A stretch of 64,000 nucleotides of DNA from JAGTVG01 sp963820995 (GTDB lineage Bacteria > Bacteroidota > Bacteroidia > Cytophagales > Cyclobacteriaceae). Position 1 is the first letter of the stretch. Each line of letters begins with the position of its first letter. Below the pieces are notes generated by a model, which saw only the letters and a program-made list of their open reading frames with translations, searched no databases and was not told the origin of the DNA. Shown here piece by piece: positions 36,839 to 47,200 of this stretch. Both the position numbers and the translations under genes were made by a program. The stretch spans positions 1,116,001 through 1,180,000 of the forward strand of contig CAWGCL010000004.1 of assembly GCA_963820995.1 (NCBI GenBank), read 5' to 3'.

Positions 36839-37498
36839 GTGTTTGAAATATTAATTTCCGGGGAGATCAGAAAAGCGCTTCCTGAAGTTCGTTTGGGATG
36901 CTTGAATGCTGTAGTCAGGGTTGAACCCTCTGATTCGGGCTTGTTAATGCAAATTGATAAAACCTGTGATCATCTGAAAAGTCTGTATTCGATTGAGGAG
37001 GTAAGTAAGACTGATATTATCACAGATACCAAAACTGCATACCGAAAACTGGGGAAAGATCCATCCCGATACCGGCCATCAGCTGAGGCCCTTACGCGAA
37101 GGGTGGTCCAGGGAAAAGGGCTATACCGTGTAAATAATATAGTTGATGCTTTGAATATGATTTCTATAAAACATGGCTTCTCCATTGGCGGATATGATCT
37201 GGATACGGTAAACGGAAGGATTGAGCTGGGTATTGGGAAGCCGGACGAACCCTATGAGGCCATTGGACGGGGATTACTAAATATTGAAAACCTGCCGGTA
37301 TTAAGGGACCAGAAAGGGGTATTTGGATCACCGACAAGCGATTCAATGCGCACTATGGTTAGAGTTCATACTATGAATTTTCTAATGATATTTTTTGACT
37401 TTATAGGCTCCGGAAGGCTTGAAGGAGCATTAAATGATGCTGTAAATATTTATCGGAACTTCTGTGGTGTAAAGGAAATAGAAACAACTATTTATTGA
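36839..37498 (+). CDS. Stand-alone B3/B4 tRNA-binding-like domain protein
   Basis: The 219-residue protein starts at GTG and consists of a B3/B4 domain as found in the beta subunit of phenylalanyl-tRNA synthetase, with RLGCLNAVVRVE, YRKLGKDPSRYRPSAEAL and NIVDALNMISIKHGFSIGGYDLD as the recognised stretches. Stand-alone B3/B4 proteins are cytoplasmic; in the synthetase this domain edits misacylated tRNA, and a related role in trans is plausible but unproven. It is a single gene. Confidence 0.85.
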   Translation: MFEILISGEIRKALPEVRLGCLNAVVRVEPSDSGLLMQIDKTCDHLKSLYSIEEVSKTDIITDTKTAYRKLGKDPSRYRPSAEALTRRVVQGKGLYRVNNIVDALNMISIKHGFSIGGYDLDTVNGRIELGIGKPDEPYEAIGRGLLNIENLPVLRDQKGVFGSPTSDSMRTMVRVHTMNFLMIFFDFIGSGRLEGALNDAVNIYRNFCGVKEIETTIY

Positions 37499-37621
37499 AC
37501 CGGTATAGACGTGACTACAATATAGCAATCTGAATGTAAAACGTGGTTAGACAATACATATTGATATGAATCTAATAGCCGGGCTTCTTCAAAAACTAAA
37601 CTCAATTACCTGTAAAATATA

Positions 37622-37840
37622 CTATTCTTCAGTGTTTACCACTACATTATTTTTGAGAATATATTTCTGCAGATCTCTCTTTTTTTCATGTGTCCAGTCA
37701 CGTATATCTGTCGCCTCATCATAGCTGAAAAGAATCTTTTCTTTGGCGTGTCTTAAGTTAATCGCCTCAATAGTATGTACTTGCACCTTTCCACTTAATT
37801 TGAAAGATAAAAGAAAGCTATGTAACTTGTTGATTTCCAA
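37622..37840 (-). CDS. Small hypothetical protein
   Basis: A 72-residue, basic and mostly helical protein with no signal peptide and no cysteine. I recognise no family. It is single and separated from its neighbours by about 100 bases on each side. Composition (Lys, Glu, His rich) and length are credible, but nothing confirms it is expressed. Confidence 0.4.
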   Translation of the reverse strand: MEINKLHSFLLSFKLSGKVQVHTIEAINLRHAKEKILFSYDEATDIRDWTHEKKRDLQKYILKNNVVVNTEE

Positions 37841-37946
37841 ATTATTTAAATAATTATATTAATTAAGGAAAAAGTTATACGGTAAATAAATGGTTTTAAA
37901 TCAATTTTCATAATAATATTAAGAAAAATTTAGGTTTAGCTGAAAA

Positions 37947-38564
37947 ATGAACGTTCATCTGCTTCTATATATATATTGTATAATACTTGTATCTCCGTTA
38001 AAAGCACAATCAGTAAAACTGTATTATGAAAGTGGGGGATTAAAATCGGAAGGTGAAATTAAAAAAGACCTGAAGCAGGGGGAATGGATCCATTATTATC
38101 CAACTGGAAAATTGAGTGCTATAGAGCATTATAAAAATGATTTGCTGGATGGCAGGGTTGTATACTATGATACCCTGGAAAATGTAATAGGGGAAGAGTA
38201 TTGGGATGAAGGATTATTGACCGATTCTGCAAAATACTTTTACTCTAATGGGAATATTGAAAAGATGGGCATGTATAAAGAAGGTATGTATGATGGGGAA
38301 TGGGTGTTTTATTACGATAATGGTGAATTAAAGCGTGAAGGGAATTATAAAGCCGGTCTGCCGGAAGGTGCATGGAAGTTTTTTAACGAAAAGGGTATAA
38401 AAATACAGGAAGGTGAATTTAAAGATGGTGCTGAAAACGGGGTATGGTTGTTTTATAACGAAGCGGGTATTTTAGAATATACCGGGCGGTATGAATCCGG
38501 TGAAAAGGCAGGGGATTGGTACCGCCTCAATAAAAACGGGAAAAAGAAAAAAATCCGATATTGA
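37947..38564 (+). CDS. MORN-repeat (YwqK-like) secreted protein
   Basis: The 205-residue protein has a signal peptide (ending ...LKAQSVKL) and about six copies of a MORN-like repeat, each with a YYxSG/YYPTG type turn: KLYYESGGLKSEGEIKKDL, WIHYYPTGKLSAIEHYKND, YFYSNGNIEKMGMYKEG, WVFYYDNGELKREGNYKAG, WKFFNEKGIKIQEGEFKDG and WLFYNEAGILEYTGRYESG. Such proteins are sometimes labelled YwqK antitoxins, but this one is exported and has no toxin next to it, so I do not use that name. Role unknown. Confidence 0.85.
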   Translation: MNVHLLLYIYCIILVSPLKAQSVKLYYESGGLKSEGEIKKDLKQGEWIHYYPTGKLSAIEHYKNDLLDGRVVYYDTLENVIGEEYWDEGLLTDSAKYFYSNGNIEKMGMYKEGMYDGEWVFYYDNGELKREGNYKAGLPEGAWKFFNEKGIKIQEGEFKDGAENGVWLFYNEAGILEYTGRYESGEKAGDWYRLNKNGKKKKIRY

Positions 38565-39030
38565 CCAGCTAAAAAATACAAAACAATATTGAATTTATTA
38601 TATTTTTGCACCATTCTGATTATCAAAAACTTACGGCAAAATATTTAGAGAAAATCAGTTCTTCAGGCAGAAATAATTTGAAAATATTGCCTTAACGCTG
38701 GAATAAATTAAATATAACCATATATTTGCCTCCGGAATTGGGCTATACCTCCCCTTGTTTTTTTGGATTATTGCCTGATTTGTATTAAAGATTACATATG
38801 TGAGCAGTTTTTGGGAAAACAATTGATATAATCAAAGGTTTTTACGAAATTGCAAAGCGGAATTTAACTTTAACGTATTTTTTATTATCGAAAATTCACT
38901 TATAGGAAAAAAACTAAATTTAATTAATTTGGAAATTGTCTCGGATGAAGAAGATCTTCATCACGGGTTTTTTGTATATATGTCTAATTAATTTGTAGCA
39001 AAAATTAGTTTTAACTTAATTTTTTAAGCC
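38565..39030. other. Leader and promoter region of the SusC/SusD operon
   Basis: This 466-base gap has no gene. Two sites fit the -7 element TAnnTTTG: TATTTTTG at 38601-38608 and TATATTTG at 38721-38728, neither with a clear TTG at the -33 distance. A start at the second would give a leader of nearly 300 bases before the SusC start at 39031, and a long leader could carry regulation of the carbohydrate operon. No sigma/anti-sigma or hybrid two-component gene is next to it. Confidence 0.4.
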
Positions 39031-42000
39031 ATGCAAAATTCTACAAATGTGCTACAGCGTTTTACGCTGTTTATTCTAACGATGATGTTTTCTGCTGGTG
39101 TAATGTTTGCACAGGAGAAGACAGTGTCTGGTACGGTGACCGCAGATGACGGCACCGGATCACTACCAGGGGTTAATATCTTCATTCAAGGTACTACCGT
39201 AGGTACGATATCTGACCTTGATGGAGCATATAAGCTCACGGTTTCTGGTCCAGACAATGTTCTGATATTTTCATCTGTGGGTTATGTGACCCAATCGATA
39301 ACAGTTGGTAGTCAATCTGTAATTGATGTGGTTTTGGAAGCAGATGTGACAGCCTTGCAAGAGGTTGTAGTGACGGGTTATACCGCCCAAACAAGGAGGG
39401 ATATCACCGGTTCGGTGGCCTCAATTGATTCTGATTTATTGAATGAGATCCCAGCCGCTAACTTTGGAGAGCGACTACAGGGTAGGGCTGCCGGCGTATT
39501 TGTCGGTCAGGACAACCAGCCGGGTGGACAAACAATGATCCGGATCAGGGGTTTTGGTACAGTGAACAGTAACGAGCCATTATACGTTATTGACGGTGTT
39601 CCAACCGACGATGTGTATGCCCTTAATAGAATTAACCCAGCCAATATTGAAAGTATGCAGGTGCTGAAAGATGCATCCTCAGCTTCAATTTACGGTGCGC
39701 GTGCTGGTAATGGTGTGGTCATCATTACAACTAAGAAAGGTAAGGCAGGGGCTCCTAAATTTACTTTCGATGCCAAATATGGCTGGCAGAAAGCGGCCAA
39801 CAGCCTGGATCTTCTCAATACCCAGAAACTGGGTGAGTTGATGTATCAGCAGGACCTGAACGATTATGCCAATGCAAATGGCGGGGATATCTCAGGTTTT
39901 GACTGGGATGGTTATAACGCACAGTATGGACCTGATCCAACGGCTTCTAACTTCATCCCGGATTATGTGTATCCGGACGGAGCTTTTGAAGGTGAAGTGG
40001 ATGAATCCACCTATAGTTTCCCGAATAACCTGATAGCACGGGCAAACAAGGAAGGTACCGATTGGTACGATGAAATTTATGGTACAGCTCCTATCCAGGA
40101 ATATAACCTGGGTGCATCCGGTGGAACGGACAAAGGACGCTATTTCTTTGGTTTAGGTTATTTCGACCAGGAAGGGATTGTCTCATTTACCAATTTCAAA
40201 AGATTCTCTATCCGGGGTAATACGGAATTTGCTCCTAAGGATTGGTTCCGTGTTGGTGAAAACCTGGAGGTTTCTTATACTAAAGGTGTAAACTTCAACA
40301 ACAACGCGGAAGGTAACCCTGTCTCCAATGCATATCGAATGCAACCTATTGTTCCTGTTTTTGACATTGGTGGGAACCATGCAGGTACGAAAGGTACTAA
40401 TACAGGTAACGCCTCCAGTCCATATTCTCAATTAGAGCGTGCCAAGGATAATGTTAGCGAAAACTGGAGGGTATTTGGTAATGCTTTCATCGAAGCTGAT
40501 TTTTTCAAGGATCTGACTTTCAGAACTCAATTAGGTATTGACTATACCAACTGGTACCAGTCAGCTTATACCTTCCTGAATCCGGAAGATGCAGAACCAA
40601 GAGCATCTAATACTTTGGGCGTTAATATGAACTATGTATTGAACTGGACATGGTATAACACCTTGGTTTATAATCATACCTGGTCTGACAAGCATAGATT
40701 GAATGTGCTGGCAGGTACTGAAGCCATTGAAAATACATATCGTCAATTGTTCGGTTCAAGATCCAATTTCTTTGTGGATGATTTGAGTTACAGGTACCTG
40801 AATGCAGGGGAAGCTGCTCAACAAAACACTGGAAGCGGTTCTGGATGGTCCATGTTCTCATTATTTGCAAAGGTGAACTATTCGTTTAACGACAAATATC
40901 TGGTTGACTTTACAATCCGCCGTGACGGTTCTTCACGATTCGGTTCTGAGAATCGATTTGCAACATTCCCAGCCGCCTCTATAGGTTGGAGAATATCAAG
41001 CGAATCTTTCATGAGCGGTATCAGCTGGACAGACGATTTGAAATTACGTGTCGGTTGGGGACAGATGGGCAACCAGAATATTAATTCGGATAACCAGTAC
41101 TCCACATACCGTACACATCCATGGGAATCCTCTTATGACATTGCGGGATCAAATACTGCGACTATTGCCGGATTTGATACAGGGCGATTCGGAAACCCAT
41201 TCGGTCAGTGGGAAACCACGACTACATGGAATGCCGGTTTTGACTGGACCATGTTCAATAACAAATTGACTGTCAACTTTGACTGGTATAACAGGTTAAC
41301 ATCAGACATGTTATTTACCCTGACATTACCCGGCACACAAGGTCAGGCTTCTGCACCTGCACAAAACGTAGGTGAAATGAAGAACACAGGTATTGACCTG
41401 AACGTCGCTTATAATGGGACTTCTTCCAGTGGAGACTTTACATATTCCATTGGATTTAACTTCTCACAATACAGTAACGAAGTGGTTTCATTAAGTGAAA
41501 ATACATCATCGACCTTGCTAGGACCAGACTTGCGACAGCAGCGATATACAAGATCTGTTGCAGGCCAGCCTTACATGAGCATGTGGGGTAAAGAAGTGAT
41601 TGGCTTTACGGATGGTTCTGAATCTTACTATAACGAAGATGGAGAATATGTTTCTGACATTTATCCGGGTTATTACAACTACATAAGCCAGTATGGCGAA
41701 GGTGTTGGCCGGTTTAAGTTCAAGGATCAGAATGGTGATGGCGTGATCAATGATGAAGATGATACATTCATTGGTAATCCTCATCCGGATTTCTATTATG
41801 GTTTGAATGCAGCCTTTACCTTTAAGAATTTTGATCTGACATTATTCTTCCAGGGTGTTCAGGGTAACGACCTGATCAACTATGTGGCTCGTTGGATTGA
41901 CTTCGTTCAGTTCCAGGGTAACAGGAGCACGAAAATGTACGAAAAATCATGGACCCCTACTTTGGGTGACAATGCAGAATTGCCAGTACTGAGTTCATCC

Positions 42001-42279
42001 GATAACCTGAGTTATGCATCTAATTCATATTTCGTGCAGGATGGCTCTTATTTCCGAATGAAGAACCTGATGTTTGGATATACTTTCCCGAATTTGAAAG
42101 GTATCGACAGACTGAGGATTTACTTCCAGGGAGTGAACCTGTTTACTGTAACTAATTATGAAGGGCTGGATCCGGAAGTTAATATTGCCGGACCTGGTGA
42201 TAACGCTTCATTAGGTATTGACCAGGGTATTTATCCAACATCGCGACAGTTTATCTTTGGACTGAACTTTGGATTTTAA
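39031..42279 (+). CDS. SusC/RagA-family TonB-dependent outer-membrane transporter
   Basis: The 1082-residue protein has a signal peptide ending near MFAQ, a carboxypeptidase-regulatory-like domain (about residues 31-108, VSGTVTADDGTGSLPGVNIF), the TonB-box-like VVVTGY, a plug domain (GSVASIDSDLLNEIPAANFG ... IYGARAGNGVVIITTKKG) and then a large barrel ending in an aromatic residue (FIFGLNFGF). SusC proteins import oligosaccharides across the outer membrane with SusD lids. The SusD gene follows after 12 bases. Together with the hydrolases downstream it forms a polysaccharide utilisation locus. Confidence 0.95.
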   Translation: MQNSTNVLQRFTLFILTMMFSAGVMFAQEKTVSGTVTADDGTGSLPGVNIFIQGTTVGTISDLDGAYKLTVSGPDNVLIFSSVGYVTQSITVGSQSVIDVVLEADVTALQEVVVTGYTAQTRRDITGSVASIDSDLLNEIPAANFGERLQGRAAGVFVGQDNQPGGQTMIRIRGFGTVNSNEPLYVIDGVPTDDVYALNRINPANIESMQVLKDASSASIYGARAGNGVVIITTKKGKAGAPKFTFDAKYGWQKAANSLDLLNTQKLGELMYQQDLNDYANANGGDISGFDWDGYNAQYGPDPTASNFIPDYVYPDGAFEGEVDESTYSFPNNLIARANKEGTDWYDEIYGTAPIQEYNLGASGGTDKGRYFFGLGYFDQEGIVSFTNFKRFSIRGNTEFAPKDWFRVGENLEVSYTKGVNFNNNAEGNPVSNAYRMQPIVPVFDIGGNHAGTKGTNTGNASSPYSQLERAKDNVSENWRVFGNAFIEADFFKDLTFRTQLGIDYTNWYQSAYTFLNPEDAEPRASNTLGVNMNYVLNWTWYNTLVYNHTWSDKHRLNVLAGTEAIENTYRQLFGSRSNFFVDDLSYRYLNAGEAAQQNTGSGSGWSMFSLFAKVNYSFNDKYLVDFTIRRDGSSRFGSENRFATFPAASIGWRISSESFMSGISWTDDLKLRVGWGQMGNQNINSDNQYSTYRTHPWESSYDIAGSNTATIAGFDTGRFGNPFGQWETTTTWNAGFDWTMFNNKLTVNFDWYNRLTSDMLFTLTLPGTQGQASAPAQNVGEMKNTGIDLNVAYNGTSSSGDFTYSIGFNFSQYSNEVVSLSENTSSTLLGPDLRQQRYTRSVAGQPYMSMWGKEVIGFTDGSESYYNEDGEYVSDIYPGYYNYISQYGEGVGRFKFKDQNGDGVINDEDDTFIGNPHPDFYYGLNAAFTFKNFDLTLFFQGVQGNDLINYVARWIDFVQFQGNRSTKMYEKSWTPTLGDNAELPVLSSSDNLSYASNSYFVQDGSYFRMKNLMFGYTFPNLKGIDRLRIYFQGVNLFTVTNYEGLDPEVNIAGPGDNASLGIDQGIYPTSRQFIFGLNFGF

Positions 42280-42290
42280 TTAACGATAAA

Positions 42291-44036
42291 ATGAATAATA
42301 CAATGAAAAAGATACTCTATATTGGATTCGTACTGTTATTTGGAGTAGTAACTTCATGTAAGGACAGTTTCCTTGAGAAACCTCCATTAGGACAAGTAGG
42401 GGAGGATCAGCTAGCTTCAGCATCCGGTGTTGATGCCTTGCTGGTTGCAGCTTACAGTGTATTGGATGGTGTGAATGGTATCACAACCTGGGATGCCGCC
42501 CCGTATGTTTATGGAAGTATAGCTTCTGACGATGCATATAAGGGAACGGATGAAGGGGACCAGATCCCTCAGACCAACATCGAACGATATGTAGGAACGC
42601 CTCAGGAAGGTTATTTTAATAGTAAGTGGCGCGTAGAATATGATGGTGTCAGCCGCTGTAATGACGTGATCCGTATTGCCGCGAAAGCGCTGGAAGCCGG
42701 GACAATGTCTCAGTCACAGCACGATCAGGCTGTTGCGGAAGCTAAAGCGCTTAGAGCGTATTACCATTTCGAAGTTAAGATCGTTTTTGGTAATGTACCT
42801 TATGTCGATGAAACCGTAGGTACTGCAGAAGGATTGCCTTTTGCTGAAGTTGGAAACGTAGATGAAAGTGGAAATTATGTAGATATCTGGCCAAATATTG
42901 AACAAGACCTGCAGGCTGCAATTGGTACTTTACCAACCAGCAATTCACAACCAGGTCGATTCACAAGCTGGTCTGCTAAAGCGCTTCTTGCCAAGGTTTA
43001 CATGCATTGGAATGGTCGTGCCGCTGCAGGTATTGATCCAACTACTGCTCCTGGATATGCTGGTGCAAAAACATTATTGGACGACATCATTAATAACGGA
43101 CCTTTCTCACTGGTAGATAACTATCATGACAATTATCGCGTTGAAGGCAATAACAATGATGAATCTATACTTGAGATACAGGCTTCTGTAAATGACGGTT
43201 CCAATGGTGAGAATGGTAACTACAGGGACGTATTGAACTTCCCATATGGTTCCACAGGTCCTGGAACATGCTGCGGATTCCACCAGCCATCACAGAACCT
43301 GGTAAATGCATTCCTGACAGATCCTGCTACTGGTCTTCCTTACCTGGATGACTTCAACAGCCGGGATTTCCGATGGGATATGGGTATTCCCGCTGATGCG
43401 GATTGGGAGACAGATGTATGGGTGGATGATGGTTTCATCCCTTATGGAAAAAATGTTGCCACTGAATCTGTTGATCCAAGGTTGGACTGGACAGTTGGCC
43501 GACGGGGTATTCCATACCTGGATTGGGCATTGCACCCAGGTGATCCATGGGTTCGTAAGCAAGGTTACGGCGGACCTTATTCACCAATTAAGCAAGTATA
43601 TTACAAAGCTGAGAAAGGATCCCTTTCAACAGCATCGGGTTGGGCACAGGGTGCAAGTGCGAACAATGTAAGGGAGATCCGACTGGCGCATGTCATGCTC
43701 TGGAGAGCTGAGATCGCTGTGGAAGAGTCTGATCTTGGAACAGCACTTAGTCTGGTAAACCAGCTCCGGGACAGAGCGGACAACGTAGTTGTTATGGGAC
43801 GCCTTGCAGATGGTACTGAAACTACAGTACCGGCTTGCCTTGGCTATAACGTGCAACAGTATGCCGGATTCCCAAGTCAGGATTATGCACGACAAGCCGT
43901 TCGTCATGAAACACGTGTTGAATTCGGAATGGAAGGTAACCGTTTCTTTGACTTACTCCGTTGGGGTGTGGCACCACAGGTACTTAATGATTATGTAGCT
44001 TGTGGAATCTACAAGACCTCAGGGAGCAAATGCTAA
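42291..44036 (+). CDS. SusD/RagB-family substrate-binding lipoprotein, C-terminus frameshifted
   Basis: The 581-residue frame has a lipoprotein leader (VVTSC, Cys23) and the SusD pattern: DSFLEKPPLGQVGEDQLAS, SRCNDVIRIAAKAL, AEAKALRAYYHFEVKIVFGNVPYVDET, the RAEIAVEESDLGTALSLVNQLRDRA helices, and RHETRVEFGMEGNRFFDLLRWGV near the end. The frame then stops at GSKC. With one G removed from GGG at 44022-44024 it continues as SGANANPNVRSYLVGVTFAD...PIPQDQLDII and ends at LKQNPGY (44161-44163), the usual SusD C-terminus. The last 42 residues are therefore lost if the base is real. SusD captures sugars at the cell surface for SusC. Confidence 0.92.
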   Translation: MNNTMKKILYIGFVLLFGVVTSCKDSFLEKPPLGQVGEDQLASASGVDALLVAAYSVLDGVNGITTWDAAPYVYGSIASDDAYKGTDEGDQIPQTNIERYVGTPQEGYFNSKWRVEYDGVSRCNDVIRIAAKALEAGTMSQSQHDQAVAEAKALRAYYHFEVKIVFGNVPYVDETVGTAEGLPFAEVGNVDESGNYVDIWPNIEQDLQAAIGTLPTSNSQPGRFTSWSAKALLAKVYMHWNGRAAAGIDPTTAPGYAGAKTLLDDIINNGPFSLVDNYHDNYRVEGNNNDESILEIQASVNDGSNGENGNYRDVLNFPYGSTGPGTCCGFHQPSQNLVNAFLTDPATGLPYLDDFNSRDFRWDMGIPADADWETDVWVDDGFIPYGKNVATESVDPRLDWTVGRRGIPYLDWALHPGDPWVRKQGYGGPYSPIKQVYYKAEKGSLSTASGWAQGASANNVREIRLAHVMLWRAEIAVEESDLGTALSLVNQLRDRADNVVVMGRLADGTETTVPACLGYNVQQYAGFPSQDYARQAVRHETRVEFGMEGNRFFDLLRWGVAPQVLNDYVACGIYKTSGSKC

Positions 44037-44187
44037 TCCTAACGTGAGGAGTTATCTCGTTGGTGTAACATTCGCAGACAAGAATTTAAGGTGGCCTATT
44101 CCTCAGGATCAGCTTGATATTATCAATAACACGGATGTGTTGAAGCAGAATCCTGGTTACTAAGAATAAGTTATAACTTATACATAT

Positions 44188-44234
44188 AAAAAATCCCGCT
44201 TTGGCCTGCCTACCGCAGGCAGGCGGGATTTTTT
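44188..44234 (+). terminator. Rho-independent terminator after SusD, with REP-like core
   Basis: A strong inverted repeat: AAAAAATCCCGC (44188-44199) mirrors GCGGGATTTTTT (44223-44234), with a second nested stem CCTGCC/GGCAGG (44205-44210 and 44218-44223). The T-run closes the hairpin on the plus strand, and the A-run on the other side means it could also work in the opposite direction. It directly follows the repaired SusD stop at 44163 and precedes the VCBS gene at 44267. The GGCAGG/CCTGCC core resembles dispersed repeats, see the block at 24518. Confidence 0.65.
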
Positions 44235-44266
44235 ATTTATATTCGCCGGTAGAAATCTTTGTTGAA

Positions 44267-47200
44267 ATGTATTCCAGATCGTATATTCTTCTATTCCCGG
44301 TATTTTTACTTATTGCCTCCGGATGCAGGAAATCCGGTGAAAAAAAAATGTTTGAGGTGATCCGGCCGGATCATTCAGGTATTAACTTTTCGAATAACCT
44401 AACTGAAAACGATACCCTGAATGTAATCGATTTTTATTATATCTATAATGGGGCTGGTCTGGGGATCGGAGATTTTAATAACGATGGCCTTCAGGATGTT
44501 TATTTTTCAGGTAACCAGGTGCCTAATCAAATGTACCTTAACAGGGGAGACTTTAAATTTGAAGACATTACACTTGAGGCAGGTGTTGCCGCGGAAGACA
44601 TCTGGGGTCAGGGAGTAGCACTCGTTGATATCAACGGAGATGGCTGGCTGGATATCTATGTTTGTGCATCCATATATGGAATAGCGGCTGACAGGAAAAA
44701 TAAACTGTTTATAAATCATGGCCTGAATGAAAATGGAATTCCGCAATTCTCGGAAGAAGCTGAAAAATGGGGCATACAGGATACCGGTCACTCAGCAAAT
44801 GCTGTTTTTTTTGATTATGACCTGGATGGAGATCTTGATCTTTTTGTTCTCAGCAACTTTATGGATCGTAAATTTCCAAGCAGATTCAGGACAAAAAGTG
44901 TTGATGGCAGCTCAGTCAATGCCGACAAACTCTACCAAAACCAGGGAGATCATACATTTAAGGACGTTTCTATAAAAGCCGGTATCCTTGTAGAAGGCTA
45001 TAGCCATGGAATATCCATTCGGGATATTAACCTTGATGGTTGGCCGGATATCTATATTACAAACGATTTCCTGCCTAATGATGTATTGTATATCAACAAC
45101 CAGGATGGCACGTTTAGCAATAGAGTTTCAGATTACCTGAAACACCAGTGCTTTTCAGCCATGGGGCAGGATATTGCTGACATCAATAACGACGGGCTGC
45201 AGGAGATTTTTGCCCTTGACATGCTACCTGAGATAAACTATCGAAAGAAAACAATGCTTCTGCGTAATAATCCAATGAACCAGATCAACTATGAGAAATT
45301 CCAGTATGACCTCCAGTTTATCAGGAATATGTTGCAGTTGAATATGGGTACTGACGATAAAGGGGATATGATATTCAGTGAAATAGGTCTTCTTGCAGGG
45401 ATCTATCAGACAGACTGGAGCTGGTCACCGCTGTTTGCGGATTTTGACAACGATGGGTACAAAGACCTTGTGGTATGTAATGGATTCCAGCACGATGTGA
45501 CCGACATGGATTTTGCAAATTATAAAGCCCGGTTCGAAAACCTGGTATCTGAAAGGCTGGACCTGATTGACTCGGTACCCATAGTGAAAATAGCCAATTA
45601 TATTTTCAGGAATAATGGCGACCTCACCTTTACCAAGAAAACGGAGGATTGGGGTTTTGAGGAGCCTACCTTATCAAATGGTGCAGCATTCGCCGACTTC
45701 GACAATGACGGAGATCTGGATTATATTACCAATAACATTAATGGCCCTGCTACCCTGTATAAGAATACCATAAATGATGTTAAAGAATCGGATAAACCGA
45801 ATTTCTTGAATATACAATTGAAGGGACCTGAAAAAAATCCGCATGGATTGGGAGCGAAAGTATTATTATATACCGGGGGTAACCTTCAGTTTCATGAACA
45901 CAGTTTCTACAGGGGTTTTATGTCTACAGTAGATATGACAATCCATTTTGGATTAGGCCCTCATTTGAATGCTGATTCTATTGTAGTGTTCTGGCCGGGG
46001 GGGAAAATTGAAAAAATCTATAATGCTAAAGCTAACCAATTATTGGAAATCGATATCAAGAATAGTGAATTTACATCAGTTACTCTTGGAGACTACCTAT
46101 TACCTGATCTTGGGGAACCATTGATGCGTCGGGTTAATGAGGATTACCAGCTTGATCATATCCATCAGGAAAAGGTTCTATTTGATTTTAATTACCAGCG
46201 AACCATCCCGCATAAATTCTCTCAATCCACACCTGGAATTGCCGTGGGGGACATAAATAACGATGGATTGGAAGATTTTTATATTGGCGGAAACGGACAG
46301 TATCCGGGAACATTCTATCTGCAGAAGCCTGATGGAAGGTTCAGGCCTGAAAACAGGATCATACAAGGACAGGACAAGATTGGGAAAGATATGGGCCTGC
46401 TTTTGTTTGATATTGATAATGATGAAGACCTGGACCTCTACCTGCTGAAGGGAGGTGTCCAGAGACAAAAGGGCGATGAAATTTATTCTGACAGGGTATA
46501 CCTGAATGATGGGAAAGGGTATTTCACTTATCAGAAGGAGGTTTTACCAGAGCTCTACATTTCAGGGTCTTGTGTGAAGGCAGCTGATTTCGATGCGGAT
46601 GGAGACCTGGATCTTTTTGTGGGTGGGAGAGTAATTCCTGGTGAATATCCCTATCCTGCTGACAGTAAAATATTGAAAAATGAAGGAGGACAATATCTGG
46701 ATATAAGTCAGGATGTTTTACCCGATTTAAATGGCCTGGGCCTTGTAAATGACGCACTTTGGACTGATTTCAACAATGACCGGTTAATTGACCTGATCGT
46801 AGTGGGGGAATGGATGCCTGTTACATTTTTTAAGAATACAGGTACAGGATTTAAGAATATAACAGAATCTTTGAATTTGCAACCAATTACTGGGTGGTGG
46901 AACAGCATAAATGGAGCAGATATTGATAATGACGGGGATATGGATTATATCCTCGGGAATTTAGGATTAAATACAATTTTCAAAGGGACTGAAGAAGGGC
47001 CATTGAAAATGTATGCCGGTGATTTTGACAGGAACGGGGTGGTTGACCCAGTTATTGCCGCTTTAACAAGTGATGAATATTTCCAACCTCAATATTTTCC
47101 TATCCACACACGGGACGATATGACTATGCAGTTGAGTTTCATCAGAAACCGTATCCCGACTTATAAAGGTTACGGGCGGGCCACAATAGAAAATATATTC

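Noticed and set aside
37947..38564. YwqK-type antitoxin of a toxin-antitoxin pair
   Set aside because: The protein has a signal peptide and only MORN-like repeats, and no toxin gene is adjacent.
40183..41784. Several antisense open frames inside SusC
   Set aside because: They are shadow frames of a long, coherent SusC reading frame.
44201..44266. Upstream extension of the VCBS protein from the ATG at 44201
   Set aside because: It overlaps the SusD terminator hairpin, and the ATG at 44267 gives a proper lipoprotein leader.
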